Assembly (NCBI GenBank): GCA_019426215.1
Contig: CM033405.1
Location: 8,223,001-8,287,000, forward strand
Reading direction: 5' to 3'
Length of the DNA stretch: 64,000 nucleotides
Source of the DNA: Buddleja alternifolia
Lineage: Eukaryota > Streptophyta > Magnoliopsida > Lamiales > Scrophulariaceae
Positions within the stretch are counted from its first letter, which is position 1, and each line of letters begins with the position of its first letter. The notes under the pieces were generated by a model. The model saw only the letters and a list, made by a program, of their open reading frames with translations. It did no database searches and was not told the DNA's origin. Made by a program: the position numbers and the translations under genes. Positions 46,757-62,563 of the stretch are shown piece by piece.

Positions 46757-47535
46757 AAATCTCTATCTTTATAAAGTGAAAAAGAATCTCACCAAGAGAA
46801 AACCCTTTTATGATTGTTTAAAGCAACAATAAAATTGGAAACCAATAAAAGGGCAAGCAGGCGAGCTTACAAGTTATAAGCTCCTTAATGCAACGTATAA
46901 GTTGTTCGAACGTTTTTAACTTATACAAAGTGTTTAATATTTTTTTAAATGGTGGTTGACTAAGTTTTGAAGCTCCAAGCTCCTTCATATAGTTTATAAG
47001 ATTTTACAAAGTGTTTGACAATTTGTTTAGGTAGTAATTGACTAAACTTATTAAAGTAATTTATAAGTTCTTACAAAGTGTTTGGTAAATTTTTGGTAAT
47101 TGTTTTTATAAAAACTCAAAATAAGTTGTCAGAAACTTATAAATTCTTAAGAAAATAAGTCAAGAAACTCCAATTTATTTGTTAAGAATTTATAAGAGGG
47201 AGAACTCACAAACTCCAAAAATATCTTATAAGCACTAAAGGTTTATAAGTTTTTCAAAATAAGCTTGGTCAAACACTTCTTAGTAAAACAACTAATAAAC
47301 TCTTAAAATAAGCTATCAAAATGATATAAACTCTTAAAATTTAAATTAGGAAACACAGTCGCAAAGACATATTTTTTAAAAAACTTATAAGCTCCAAAAA
47401 TAATTTATAACATTAAAACTTAATAAACTCATTAAAATAAACTTAGCCAATGCCTTCTAAAGTTCGTTTGTAAACACTCGTACTTTTAAATAAGTGTTGA
47501 ATTTTTGAAAAAGTTGTAAAGTGCCAAAAAAGCTA
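46757..47535. other. Duplicated AT-rich sequence, copy B
   Basis: Aligns with 24186-24234 and 32354-33110 of copy A, including the empty site for the 24235-32353 element. No gene seen. Confidence 0.6.
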
Positions 47536-47849
47536 GGCTCTGTATGGTTATGTTATCGAAAATGAATTCTGAGTTTTTTTTGGGGAATGTGTATTATAAA
47601 AATTCGTGTGAAAATGTTGACTTTATTTGTTTGTTTGGATGTATTTTTAGAATTTGATTGAAAGTAGTGTAGATGTGATAGAAAATTAATTTATTAGGAT
47701 TTGATATATAAAATGATTGAGTTGGTTATGAATGTGATGATGATAGGGAAAAAGATGTTAGAATAATATTTTTTTTGAATAGTGTTATGAGTTTTGTATA
47801 AAGTAATATGTATGTGTGTGTATATAATACACACAAAAGGGGAGGGGGA

Positions 47850-47871
47850 GGGGGGGGGGGGGGGGGGGGGG
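47850..47871. repeat. Homopolymer run of 22 G
   Basis: Directly read. Length may be unreliable in the assembly, as for any long homopolymer. Confidence 0.9.
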
Positions 47872-48689
47872 CTCATTTTTAGTTTTAGTTTAGTTTCATT
47901 TTAGTTTTAGTTTTTTCCTTCTTTTTTTTTGTCACTTTTTCATTTCTTTTTAGGTTTTGATTTTTATCTTTTTACCATTTCGTGTTTTCTTTTCAATTTT
48001 ATGTTCTAAAAGTTCAAGAAAATTGAGTCTTGCTCGTCTATATTTATAATAGTTAGTGTGATTATACGGTTCGCATTTGACAAATATAAAAGTGGGATGT
48101 GCTCCATATATACAATATTTTATGAAATGTGTAAATTTAATTAGAGCATAAGTAGTTCTATATTTCTTTTTTCATTTACATATAATATTTTATTTCCAAT
48201 TTGATCGAGGCAAAATTATTTTCATCTTCTTATAATGAGATACTATGATATTATATAAAATCTTTGCTCGAGCTCAAGCCGAGAAATTTGGTGAGACTTG
48301 ACTCGAGCTCGGCTCGTGGGCACCCCTATAATTGTCAAGATCTTCTCAAATTCCTTATATATATATATATATATAGGGATAATTACACTGGGGATCCTGA
48401 GATAAGGCTTAATTACAAAAAAAATCCCCTAATTCCATAAATTACAAGTAACATCCCAAGTTTTGATGTATTGATGTAAAAATGGATGGAAAGTGTCAAA
48501 AGACTAAAATGACCTTACGGAATATTTCTTAAAAAAAAACAAAAAACATTAAAAAAAACAAAAAAAACTCAATTACTATATTGCCCCTTTACATATCTAG
48601 ATTTACTTCTAATACCAATTTTAAAATAAATACTTAAACTTAAAAGAAAAATACTTATATATATATATATGTTTTATCTTAGAAATCGC

Positions 48690-48895
48690 TTTGTGTGTGA
48701 ATGTGTGTGTGTGTGCACGCGCAACTGTGTGTGGGTGTAATTGTGTGTGTGCGTGACTCTCTCTGTGTGTAGTTGTGTGTGTTTGTGTGTGCGTGACAAT
48801 ATGTGTAATTGTGTGTGCGTGACAGTGTGTGTAATTGTGTGAGTTTGTGTGTGACTATGTGCGTGCGTGTGTGTAATTGTGTGTGTGTATCTGCG
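48690..48895. repeat. GT-rich simple repeat
   Basis: Dominated by TGTGTG with variants TGTAATTGTG and GCGTGACAGTG that recur at about 20-35 bp. The Thr-His repeat frames on the minus strand here are artefacts of the repeat. Confidence 0.9.
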
Positions 48896-50443
48896 TGGGG
48901 GTGGGGTGGAGAAGACGACACTATTCCCCACCTCCCCCCATTTTCTTTTTCTTTTTCTTTTTTTCCTTTTCTTTTTTATTTATTTATAAAGTAATATATT
49001 AATAAGTAATTTATTTAAGAAATTAAGTTAATTAAAATAAAAAATTTAAATTTATTTATAAATTTCATAAATTAAATTAAAATATAAAATTTAAATTATA
49101 TAAACTATTATATAATCTAAACTATATATATATATTATTCTTATTATAAATCATTATAATCAATGATATGGAACATAATAAATATATTAGTTAATATATG
49201 AAATTCCAAACTTCTCTTCATATTTCAATATTTCAATACAATATTTTATAATAGTTTATATATATTTTTTTATACTTTATTCATACTAATACTTTTGGAT
49301 AAATTTATTTCTAATCAACTTTTAACCTAAATTGAAAATTTGAAATCATAAATCTAACTAATGTGCCACCCACTAGTTACATGCTACTACACGGCCATGG
49401 TATGACAAAAAGGACAAAAGCTACAATGTCACATACACCTAGGGACTGGGGGCTAGCTTTGTACATTTACTAGGAATTGATCTTTAGAAAAAAAATACAA
49501 CTGAAGGCTTTAACATCAACTCTTTTTCTCTGCAAACATAAACATAAATTGGAAGGCAGATTCAAGATGAAGACCAACGTGAGGCGGAAATAGCTAATAA
49601 CATTGGTGAGAATAGCTAATAATAATTTGAGTTCCTTATTTGATAAACATTAATATTAAATTAAGTTGGGTTTAGATAGGTAGTTAAAGAAATAAAATAT
49701 ATACCAATAGATGAATCAAATTCAAAATATATTCAACCATCAATAAAAGCCAATCAATTTAAATATATTGTCACTTAAATTTAAGACTAAAAATTCATAC
49801 AATACACCTTATAGTTCACACAAGGCTCATAAGTCATTAGGACTCCAACACATTAGAATAATCTACCAATAAACCATAAATTCACATATATCTTATTAAC
49901 AAAATAACAAACACAAAAAGAACACATAAACGAATTAAAAAAATTGAATATAAATTTGAGTGCTAATTGAATTGTTGTAGATCCAAAAAAATTCTTCAAA
50001 CGTAAAAAAAAACTTTCAAAAAATAAATAAATATTATTTAATAATAATAATTGGAATAGTGGGTGTTGGGGGGGGGCAGGGGGAGGAGGGTTGTTCAGAG
50101 GAGGAATAGTGGATAGTGGGAATTATATATTATTCAAATTATATATTATTAAATATTATTTAATAATAATAATTGGAATATTTGGAAAATTAAATATGAA
50201 TGTTTATTATATAAATTATGAAAAGTAAGAAAGAGAATGAGTGAGATAGTGGGATAGTGTAATTAATGATAAAAAATTGTGAAAAGATTGAAATGATGAA
50301 ATGATTGGTTGTTATATTGGGAAATGTGTAGTAGTATTTAAAATTTGACCATTTTCTGTAGAATTTGGCTTGAATTGTGTATTTTCATTTTTTGGTGATA
50401 TAAAAAATGAAAATATTTCTAAAATTCCTAACCATACGTAGCC

Positions 50444-51360
50444 CTAATGTTTGGTTTGTTTGCAAAAATTGCAAAAAAGCAGAAAAAATAAAAAATCTTG
50501 ATAGAAGTACCTTAACAGTCTGTTTGCAAAAACTTATGCTTTTAAAGATGTGTTGAATTCTTTTTAAAAAAAAATGTAAAATTGATTGAAAAGTTATATT
50601 ATTTGCAAAATTTGATAAAAAACTAAATAAATAGAAAAAGATGGTAAAAGTATCTAAGGACATACTTTTAATTTTAGCTTTTTTCTAGAAAAGTAAAATC
50701 AAAAGCGGTGAAACCAAACAACAAAAAACTGCTTAAATAAGCTCAAAAGTGTTTTTTTTCTTCCAGTATTTGCAAACAGGCCTTGAGACATGCTTTGGAA
50801 ATTCTATGTTGGACCGAAATCAATAATCTCGATTCATTGGTCTCGATCCAGGAGAAATAGTGAAAACTAGATCGAGATCAATCTAGCATAAAATTTCACA
50901 CACATGCTTTTACTTTTAAGTTTTTTTCTAGAAAAGCAAAAACAAAAGCAAAGAAACCTAAAAAAATAAAAAATGTTTTAGTATGGAAAAATAGAAAGAA
51001 TGAAAAAGTGCTTTTTTAAAGCTTTTGTAAACGGGGCTTAGAAAGAGGAAAGAAAGGCGGAGAGAGTGGCGGGCACGGGTAAATACATATACCACTGTAT
51101 GTATGTAATATCAAAATGAGAGACTAGAAAAGTAAACGGGTCACTCAAATGATGAAGAGTCTTGGTATCTTCCTTCCTTCTCTCTCACTAAACCAATAAT
51201 TTATCACTCTTTTTGTCCTTTTTTTCCCACTAATAATTTCACTTAGTAAAATTCATTATTTATTATTCTAGATGAATTGAATTGTGCGTGGATATCTTTT
51301 ATTTAATAATTTACTCAACTTTTTTGGGTTTCATTTCTGTAAACCTTTTGCATCCAAGCA
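50444..51360. other. MAPKK upstream region, copy B
   Basis: Aligns with 33111-34440 of copy A minus the Helitron-like insertion. A stretch of about 90 bp near 50800-50900 (GATTCATTGGTCTCGATC) is not obvious in copy A. Contains purine- and pyrimidine-rich patches, but I name no specific binding site. Confidence 0.55.
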
Positions 51361-51401
51361 AGAGCGCAGTTCCTTTCATCTTTCCACAAACACCCAGAAA
51401 A

Positions 51402-51409
51402 TATAAATA
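51402..51409 (+). promoter_or_regulatory. TATA box of the MAPKK gene
   Basis: TATAAATA lies 85 bp before the ATG and is conserved in copy A (34478-34485). A transcription start about 30 bp downstream would fall in the adjoining CA/TA microsatellite. Confidence 0.65.

Positions 51410-51411
<2 letters not shown>

Positions 51412-51450
<39 letters not shown>
51412..51450. repeat. CA/TA microsatellite in the MAPKK 5' leader
   Basis: CA repeated about 13 times, then TA repeated about 6 times. Copy A has only a short TA-rich stretch here, so the tract expanded, or was lost, after the duplication. Confidence 0.9.
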
Positions 51451-51493
51451 GTAACAGAGAAAACACAAAATTATCAGTTTCAAGAAAAGTCAA

Positions 51494-55706
<4,213 letters not shown>

Positions 55707-56716
55707 ACAAGGTTTGATATTCACATAGCTTGAATTAATCTTTCTGAATAACTAATCTACCACATGTTTCTTTGAGCTTGTGTCAGAAAATTAATTCGTT
55801 GTAGATCTTTGAGCACTTCTTTTTTCCAGGGCTACAGAAGGCTCTGTTTTAGAATATGATTTTAGAAAAGATTAGCCTTTTCGATCTTTATGCGTACTGT
55901 TTTCATCATAGAAATGCTCTTTATTTTTATGACCATCCTATACCTCACTTTGTGCTAAGATTTTGATTATTTTGTTATGAAACTATCACTAAATTTTGAA
56001 ATTATTTGGCAAATTTGGTCTACCAGCGTAAATTTTCTCTGGCCATTCAAAAGCAAAATAAGGAGAAGAAAATGCTAATTGGGGAAAAAATAGTAGAAGG
56101 GTAACGAGACAGAGATCCACGAAAGCATCAAAATACTCAGATATAAATTTTTAACCGTAATCTACCTATTTTATTGCTGAGAAAACTTGAGCCTGATTGT
56201 AGGGCATTTGAGATGGAAGCTAAAGTGAATTGAGATATTTAAACTCAAATGGAAATATCACACTTAATTAATTGTATTTGTGACTTAAGCTAATCAAACC
56301 TTTTCTGAATAAATTATTTTTGTTATTTTTTGGCTAAAGTATGATAAGAACTGTCCAGACTCTCTGGCTTGCAACATGCAACAGTAATCTAAGGCGTCAA
56401 TACTTTTCTTGTAAACTAAAAGTATGCTTTCTTGAATGTTACTTTTCTTGTAAACTAAAAGTATGCTTTCTTGAATGTATTGTGTGGTCAACTGTGAATC
56501 ATTTGCTCCAGATATATGTTCGTCATGGTTTTTAAATTGATAGAAAAGATACAGTTTAGTTCGGCCAAAATGGAGGATTTAATTTGTATATAACTGCAAA
56601 ATAAACCGATCCCAATGTTGCACATTAAACCAGATTTGGTATGCATGATGTAGTATAGAGAATACAAATTTTGGAAGTTTATTGTGATTGTTCAGTAGTC
56701 TTCTGTTAATATGCAG
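55707..56716 (+). other. MAPKK 3' region, possibly with spliced UTR
   Basis: After the stop, AAG/GTTTG at 55711-55712 could be a donor, and TTTTTTCCAG (ending 55829) and TTAATATGCAG (ending 56716) could be acceptors, giving a spliced 3' UTR. This is inference only. A 39-bp perfect tandem duplication lies at 56401-56478. No other gene seen. Confidence 0.35.
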
Positions 56717-56724
56717 ATATAAGC

Positions 56725-56868
56725 ATGTTCGTGCCAGTTAAAGGAATTGCTGCTATTTACTGCCAAGAGATGAGGCAGCCTGTTTCAGAGGCTGCTGCTG
56801 CTGCTTCTGAGGTCGCTATTTGTGTAACGGGAGATGTTAGTGTAGTGCGTAGAGCATTAGTCGCGTGA
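56725..56868 (+). other. Small open frame of 47 codons downstream of MAPKK
   Basis: Starts MFVPVKGIAAIYCQEM, contains five Ala in a row (SEAAAAASEV) from a GCT run, and ends RRALVA. It follows an acceptor-like site. It may be part of the MAPKK 3' UTR or chance. I recognise no family. Confidence 0.2.
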
Positions 56869-57531
56869 GTTGAATTTTGTCGTCTAAAACAAATGTAAGA
56901 TACGAGCAAGACCCGACTGTCCCAGGTTGCTTTATTTGTGATTCTGTTCGCCCCATTTATGTGTTGTTTTATTATTGATGGAAGTCTCAGTTCAGGATGA
57001 GTCTAAGTTTACTCACCAAGCCAGTTCGAATCGAGCTCAAGCTTGAGTTTGCCAGCTTATGAGCTTTTATGTTAGATCACATGAACACATTAACATCTTT
57101 CAATTACATATTTGATCTTATATGGTAGTATTATCTATCTAATTTAATCTAATCTATCTATCTAATCTAACCCATATATAAATGTGTGGATGATTCAATT
57201 GTTTGTCCAGTTTGAAATGATTTTCATACTCACCCTTACTATTAATAATTAATATTATTAATTGAATTTATTAAGTAAAAGAATACTCACCCTTACTATA
57301 AATAATTAATATTAACAATTGAACTTATTAAGTAAAAAAATCTGTAGAGTAATAGGAAACCATTTAGAAGTAGGAGTCCAATTACATCAAGAGGAGAAAC
57401 ATCTCTATAGATATACATAAATATAGTAGGAAATCATTTGGTAATAGGACTCCAATTACATTAATAGGAATAAACCTTACTATGGACATCTGTGTATATT
57501 AATTATATTATATACATAAAAGGATAATGAT
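56869..57531. other. Intergenic AT-rich sequence with two small tandem duplications
   Basis: A 57-bp unit starting ACTCACCCTTACTAT is repeated twice at 57228-57341. A unit of about 73 bp with TAGGAAA.CATTT and CTCCAATTACAT is repeated twice at about 57353-57498. No gene seen. Confidence 0.6.
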
Positions 57532-58387
57532 ATTTGCACTCCAAAATTTATTATAGGAGCTCCAACTTTAAATTTTACACTTAAATATGACAAGATTATC
57601 CTTGAATTTTAAAACTACCCATATATATGCATTCAAAACACAATTATTATCATGTTATAGGTTCTTTTCACTACTTTAAGCCAAAGTCAATTAATAAAAA
57701 TAATATTCGGCAAAAATGAAACAAGTAATTAAAGTGTGAAGCATCATCAACAAAACAAAGTAATAATATTTTAAATCGAGAATGACAATTATTATATGAA
57801 CCAAAAAGAATAAAAAAATGAATATCAACTTCAATTAATTTACTCTACTTCGCTTTTATATTAGAATCTATAAATCAATTTTATATTTTGTTCAAGCAAT
57901 AAGTTTAGTTTCTTCAGACAATAATGCATAAAAATAATTAACATAAATCATGCTCTTCTCTCAAACCAAAAAACTACACTTATAAAATTAATTAGCTACT
58001 TTATATACAACGTGAATTTGAATACATAAAAAATTAAAAATATGAATTTTTTTTCTTTAATTCATCTTGATGAATAATTTTATGCTTGCATATAAATATA
58101 TATTTTATGCTTTTAAAGGTTCAAAAAGATAGTTATGCAGTACTGATTTATTCATAAATATATAATCTTGACATGATTATATAGATGAAGTAAAGAATTT
58201 TTTTTATTTTTGATCTAGATTAAACATAAGCGGAATTTATTAGTATGAAGATTTAATTAAATAGTGGGGAAAAAATGAAGCAAAAAAGTGACTTTGATTT
58301 AGAAATGGGTATTCTTGTCATTTTCTTAGAGAAATGAATATAAGTGGAGCTTCAATAGTAATTTTTGGAACTCCAATATCATTCCCC
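57532..58387. mobile_element. MULE-type non-autonomous element with 9-bp target duplication
   Basis: 856 bp between TACATAAAA copies (57523-57531 and 58388-58396). Ends are GGATAATGATATTTGCACTC and, reversed, GGGGAATGATATTGGAGTTC. The inside is AT-rich without a transposase. The sequence GGAGCTCC / GGAGCTTC recurs near both ends. Confidence 0.8.
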
Positions 58388-58396
58388 TACATAAAA

Positions 58397-59449
58397 ATAC
58401 TTAAAACCTTTGCCGTATTACTTTACAAGAAAAAAGCCAAAGAAAGAAACGACTACCAAGGAAGATTAGATAAGAGAAAGCAGAAATAATTTCACTCAAA
58501 TTCAGACCTAGAAATCAGCCAAAGAAAAAAATAAATAAAGGAAAAAGGTAAACACCTTTGAGGTTGTACCGCTAATACTGATATATTGTAAACAATTACA
58601 TGAAATTGAAGGTTACATGAACAAATGTTAATATTCTTGTCAAATGTTAATTTTACATTCAAATAAATAAAAGAATTGTGTGTTCTTTTTTTTAAAAGAA
58701 AAATCAATCTTATACATCATTCAATCGAAAGTTTACAACGTTTGGAACAATACAATTCATATCGACTCAAACGACGTAGTAAGAACATCTGAAACACCAA
58801 CTATCAAGTTCTTGAAGATAACAAATATTAAGAATTCACAAACGAATACAAAAAAAATTCTTGAGCAACTCCTATTCAAGGAGAGATGAAACTCTCATTC
58901 GAAAGAGAAAACAAACTCTCATACGAGAGAGAAAATAAAATAATAAACAAAATAAACGCTATATAAAAACTTAAGTATTACCCGTCTTCATCTAGTCAGA
59001 TCTGTCTTTGTCTCTTTAGATTTATATCCGTCTCGTCAGGTTTGAAGATGTGATGTACAACTTGAAGAAGGGTGCTCCAACCCAACCCGCCGACGATGGT
59101 GGTTGTAACAGTGGTGAAGTAGACGACTGCTTTACCAAGTTATCACCAGCGGAGTAAGATAGAAGAAAAAAGAAAACTAGGATTTAGAGAGGGATGAGGA
59201 GAGAGAGAGAGGCGTGAATAGGGTTTACAAGAATTTTGCGTTCGTAAATACTCCTTAAATAAAACAAAAGAAATGTCGATTAAAGGAAAAAAATAATTTT
59301 AGAAGTATAAAATTATTCCGTAGAAAGAAAATGAATATTTAAGTCTCAACATGCCTAAATTACTTAGGTAACACGTTAAGAAACTCAATTATCCCATTTT
59401 GTTCCCATTCATAGTCAATTAATTAAGTTGGTCATAAAACTTTTTTGAC
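58397..59449. other. Intergenic region, nothing supportable
   Basis: Short frames at 58492-58707 and 58680-58889 show no domains or gene-like context. A GA-rich patch lies near 59190-59215. Confidence 0.5.
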
Positions 59450-59885
59450 GTCTCTCTTTCACGCTGGGAGTCTTTCTCTCTCTCTGCATGGGAGTTTAGA
59501 GTTTCTATAGATCTAGGTTTTGCTTCTTTTTTCCTTTGAATCTATTCTTGAGCGATACACGAGAGTTGTTTTTCTTGGAGATTAATCACATCTACTTGCC
59601 GAGGACTTAGACCAAGCCAATTTCTTGCTGCGTTTCGTTCGGATCTGCCCTACGCCGCGCTCTTCTCCCTTGCCTGATTCTTTCCGTTGAAATTTTCATT
59701 TTAGTTGCTCCTTTTTCTGTTTTATCTCTTGTGTTTCCTGTCGGTGTCTGCTCTTTTTTCTTAATCCGGTAATTTTTCTTGTTTTTCAGGTGTTCATGGC
59801 TTTAGGGTTTTGCTCATAACTAGTGGATACCCTCGATTTTGCTCTTCAATTTGTTCTTCGCTTGTGTTCCGATTAGTATAGCTTT

Positions 59886-61512
59886 ATGGACACTGAAATA
59901 TCCCTTATGGCCCGTGATTTTATGTTGTCCGACAGAGAGGCTACTAAGGTGAGTATTCCGGCAGATAGTTGTTGTCCGGGGGAGGGCTACAACCCTAGGA
60001 CCCTTATGGGATGCATTACTACGGACTGTCAGATCAATTTTCCTATCTTTAAGGATACGAGCATAGCCTCGTTTAGACCAAGGTGCGGGATCGAGGTATC
60101 ACGCCTTGTGAATTCCCAATTTTTGTTTGCTTACAACCATAGTGTGGATCTAGATTGAGTCTTAGAGAGTGGACCATGGAATTTTGATAATGATATGCTT
60201 ATTTTGAAAAAACTGAATGAATTTGATAACCCACAATCTGTCAACTTAGATTGGAATGATATCTTCATTCGAGTGTCAAGGCTTCCTTTGGGTCCAATGA
60301 ATGAAAATGTTGCTCAAATTATTGGTAACCACATGGGTATCTTTGTCGATATGGATCTGTCTTAAAGTGGGTTTTTCTGGGATTCGACATTTCGTCTTAG
60401 GGTGCGTATTAACGAAACCCCTTCTTCGGTTCATTATTCCTAGTATTCCGGGTGGGCAAAAGGTTAAATTGTCTTTCTCCTATGAAAAACTACCCAACTT
60501 TTGTTATCTATGTGGTGTGATTGGTCATATCAAAGTCTGCTGTGAACTTCGGTATAATCAAGTTCACTCGGGTAATCATACCCCCTAGAACCCCTGGCTG
60601 AGGGCCTCCAATCATCATGCTAACCCGCCGGGATCTTTGCATTTCGGTTTTGGGGAGCCTCAACCAGCCTTTGACTCGTCCCTTCATAAGGGTCACTCTA
60701 GCAACTGGAAAACGCCGGTTGGAAATCAAACGGATATTCAATCCCGTTCTTCAAGCCCTTTTTGTCGCCCTCCTCACGTCCGTCGTACCTCAATGGATCA
60801 TGACATTAATATCCCTTCACGGATCCTTGAAAATCCAAGAGTATCCCGACCTTGTTGCCGACTCAGATTGGTCGACGAATCGGACGATGATCTTGAAGGT
60901 GAAAACCTTAATATACTCGGCCAGGTAACGTCTTCTCCACTAGGGACGATAATTCCGAGTTCTTTCCCTGTCAACACGTCCCCTTGTCATAATCTTTCCC
61001 CGCTTGCAAAGTCTAACACTATAACTATTCTGGCTAATACATCACCTCACGTACCGCATCCGGATTTGTCCTCCCGCTTGATTGAGATCACTTCCCCTAT
61101 AGTGATTACTCAACACAAATGTGACCGTGCACATCCTGTTGTGAGTGATAATATTGGCGACATACATGCACAATCCATTCCCATGCAACCCATGTCACCC
61201 ATGTACTCTAATACACCTTCTGTCCAAAATATCCTTCACATCAATCCACCTTCATATCCAATGCTAATTAATATTCCCCTCCAGCTTAATATAACTCCCC
61301 CTAAAGCACCAAAGTCTCTTTCAATTAATTGTAAAATTGGAAAAAATAAGCGTCAAAAGAATTCCCCACCTCTCAAAATTAACAACCAAACCCTTCGTTT
61401 AACTGATATTCCAGTTTCAGAGTTTGCTCAGGTTCGGAACTGCTCTGTTACCATCTCTGATATGGATGAGGATTCGGCCGCAAATGCGAAGCAGTCCCGC
61501 CGAACTCAATGA
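59886..61512 (+). pseudogene. LINE ORF1 (RNA-binding protein), broken
   Basis: Starts MDTEISLMARDF. A DUF4283-like stretch follows across stops: SGPWNFDNDMLILKKLNE, then LDWNDIFIRVSRLPLGPM and IIGNHMGIFVDMD. A CCHC knuckle follows at about 60478-60545 (FCYLCGVIGHIKVCC). The C-terminal Ser/Pro/Asn-rich part runs in one frame to a TGA at 61510-61512. Internal stops at about 60159 and 60363, and frame changes around 60420-60640, inactivate it. In L1-type elements ORF1 coats the RNA. The ORF1 stop overlaps the ORF2 start as ATGA. Confidence 0.8.
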
Positions 61513-62229
61513 ATCTTATAGCTTGGAACTGCCAAGGATTGGGGGGATCCAGGGCAGTTCATCATCTTGTGGAACTTATCCATATCCACAACCCCTCGAT
61601 TGTCTTCCTTTTGGAGACTAAGTGTAAATCATCTATGTTTGATCATCTGAAATCTCGTACTAATATGTTTGGCTTCTGTGTTGAGTCGGTCGGAAGGGGG
61701 GGGGGGTGGTTTTGGTCTCCTTTGGTCTAAAAATGTCGATGTTGTCCTCCAATCTTACTCAAAATCTCATATTGATGTGTGTGTTTACTCGGGTCCAGAA
61801 TCTGACTCTTGGCAATTTACGGGTTTTTATAGTGACCCTGATAGCGCTAAGCGTAAAGATTCCTATACTATTCTCAAATACCCCAGCCAAAATTTATTCT
61901 CGCCTTGGCTCGTGGCTGGTGACTTTAATGAAATCCTTAGCCAGGATGAAAAAGAAGCCACCCTCCCTCGGCCTCTATGGCAAATTCGTGCGTTCCAGGA
62001 TGCCCTTGATAAATGTGATCTTCATGATTTGGGCTTCACCGGGCCAAAACTTACTTGGTCTAACAAATGGATTCACCCACGTACTGTTCATCTGCGGCTC
62101 GATCGGGCTTGTGGAAATTCGAGGTGGATTAATTTGTTTCCTAACTCTCGTGTTACTAATCTGAGTACCATTGCTTTTGATCACCACCCTATTCTTATAC
62201 AGCTTAATCCCTCGGCATGTCTATGCTAA
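61509..62229 (+). pseudogene. LINE ORF2 endonuclease domain, frameshifted at a G run
   Basis: Begins MNLIAWNCQGLGG, the start of an APE-type endonuclease, with ETKC (catalytic Glu) following. The frame shifts at a run of G near 61696-61708 (VGRGGG / GGGGFGLLW). It resumes with LVAGDFNEI, LTWSN, LDRACGN and FDHHPIL, where the final His of DHHP is present. Stop at 62227-62229. This domain nicks the target DNA before reverse transcription. The shift separates it from its start. Confidence 0.85.
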
Positions 62230-62563
62230 GTCGTAAAAAATGTAAATTCCATTTCGAATCTGTTTGGCTCAGATCCTCGGATTGTGAGCGAGTGATTTGG
62301 GACTCTTGGTCTTCGGCAGTAAGGCCAACCCTACGGATCCAGTTTGGAACAATATAAAAAATTGTAGAGTCAGTCTTCTCCAATGGAGTCGTCTTTCCGT
62401 TGGGGATACGGGTTGTAGGATTAAGTTGATAGAAGAGGAAATCCTTGAACTTTGCTAGGGAGAGATCATCGCCAACTCTAAGGGCCGTGAATCTACTCTC
62501 TGAAAGGAGCTTGAGGAGTTAAAAGCTAGTGAGGAAATAACCTGGCACCAAAGAAGTCGGGCT

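Larger units (their letters stand above)
47536..50443. mobile_element. 2.9-kb non-autonomous TIR element (Harbinger-like)
   Basis: Flanked by CTA (47533-47535 and 50444-50446), with copy A at 33111-33119 reading CTAATGTTTGG uninterrupted. Ends are GGCTCTGTATGGTTATG and, reversed, GGCTACGTATGGTTAGG. No transposase frame. It carries a run of 22 G (47850-47871), a TA run at 48352-48374, a GT-rich tract at 48690-48895 and AT-rich sequence. A 3-bp duplication and GGCT ends resemble the MITE at 42795, but CTA is not the usual TWA of this superfamily. Confidence 0.7.

Noticed and set aside
48674..48994. Thr-His-rich frames and their Cys-Val-rich counterpart
   Set aside because: Translation of a GT-rich simple repeat.
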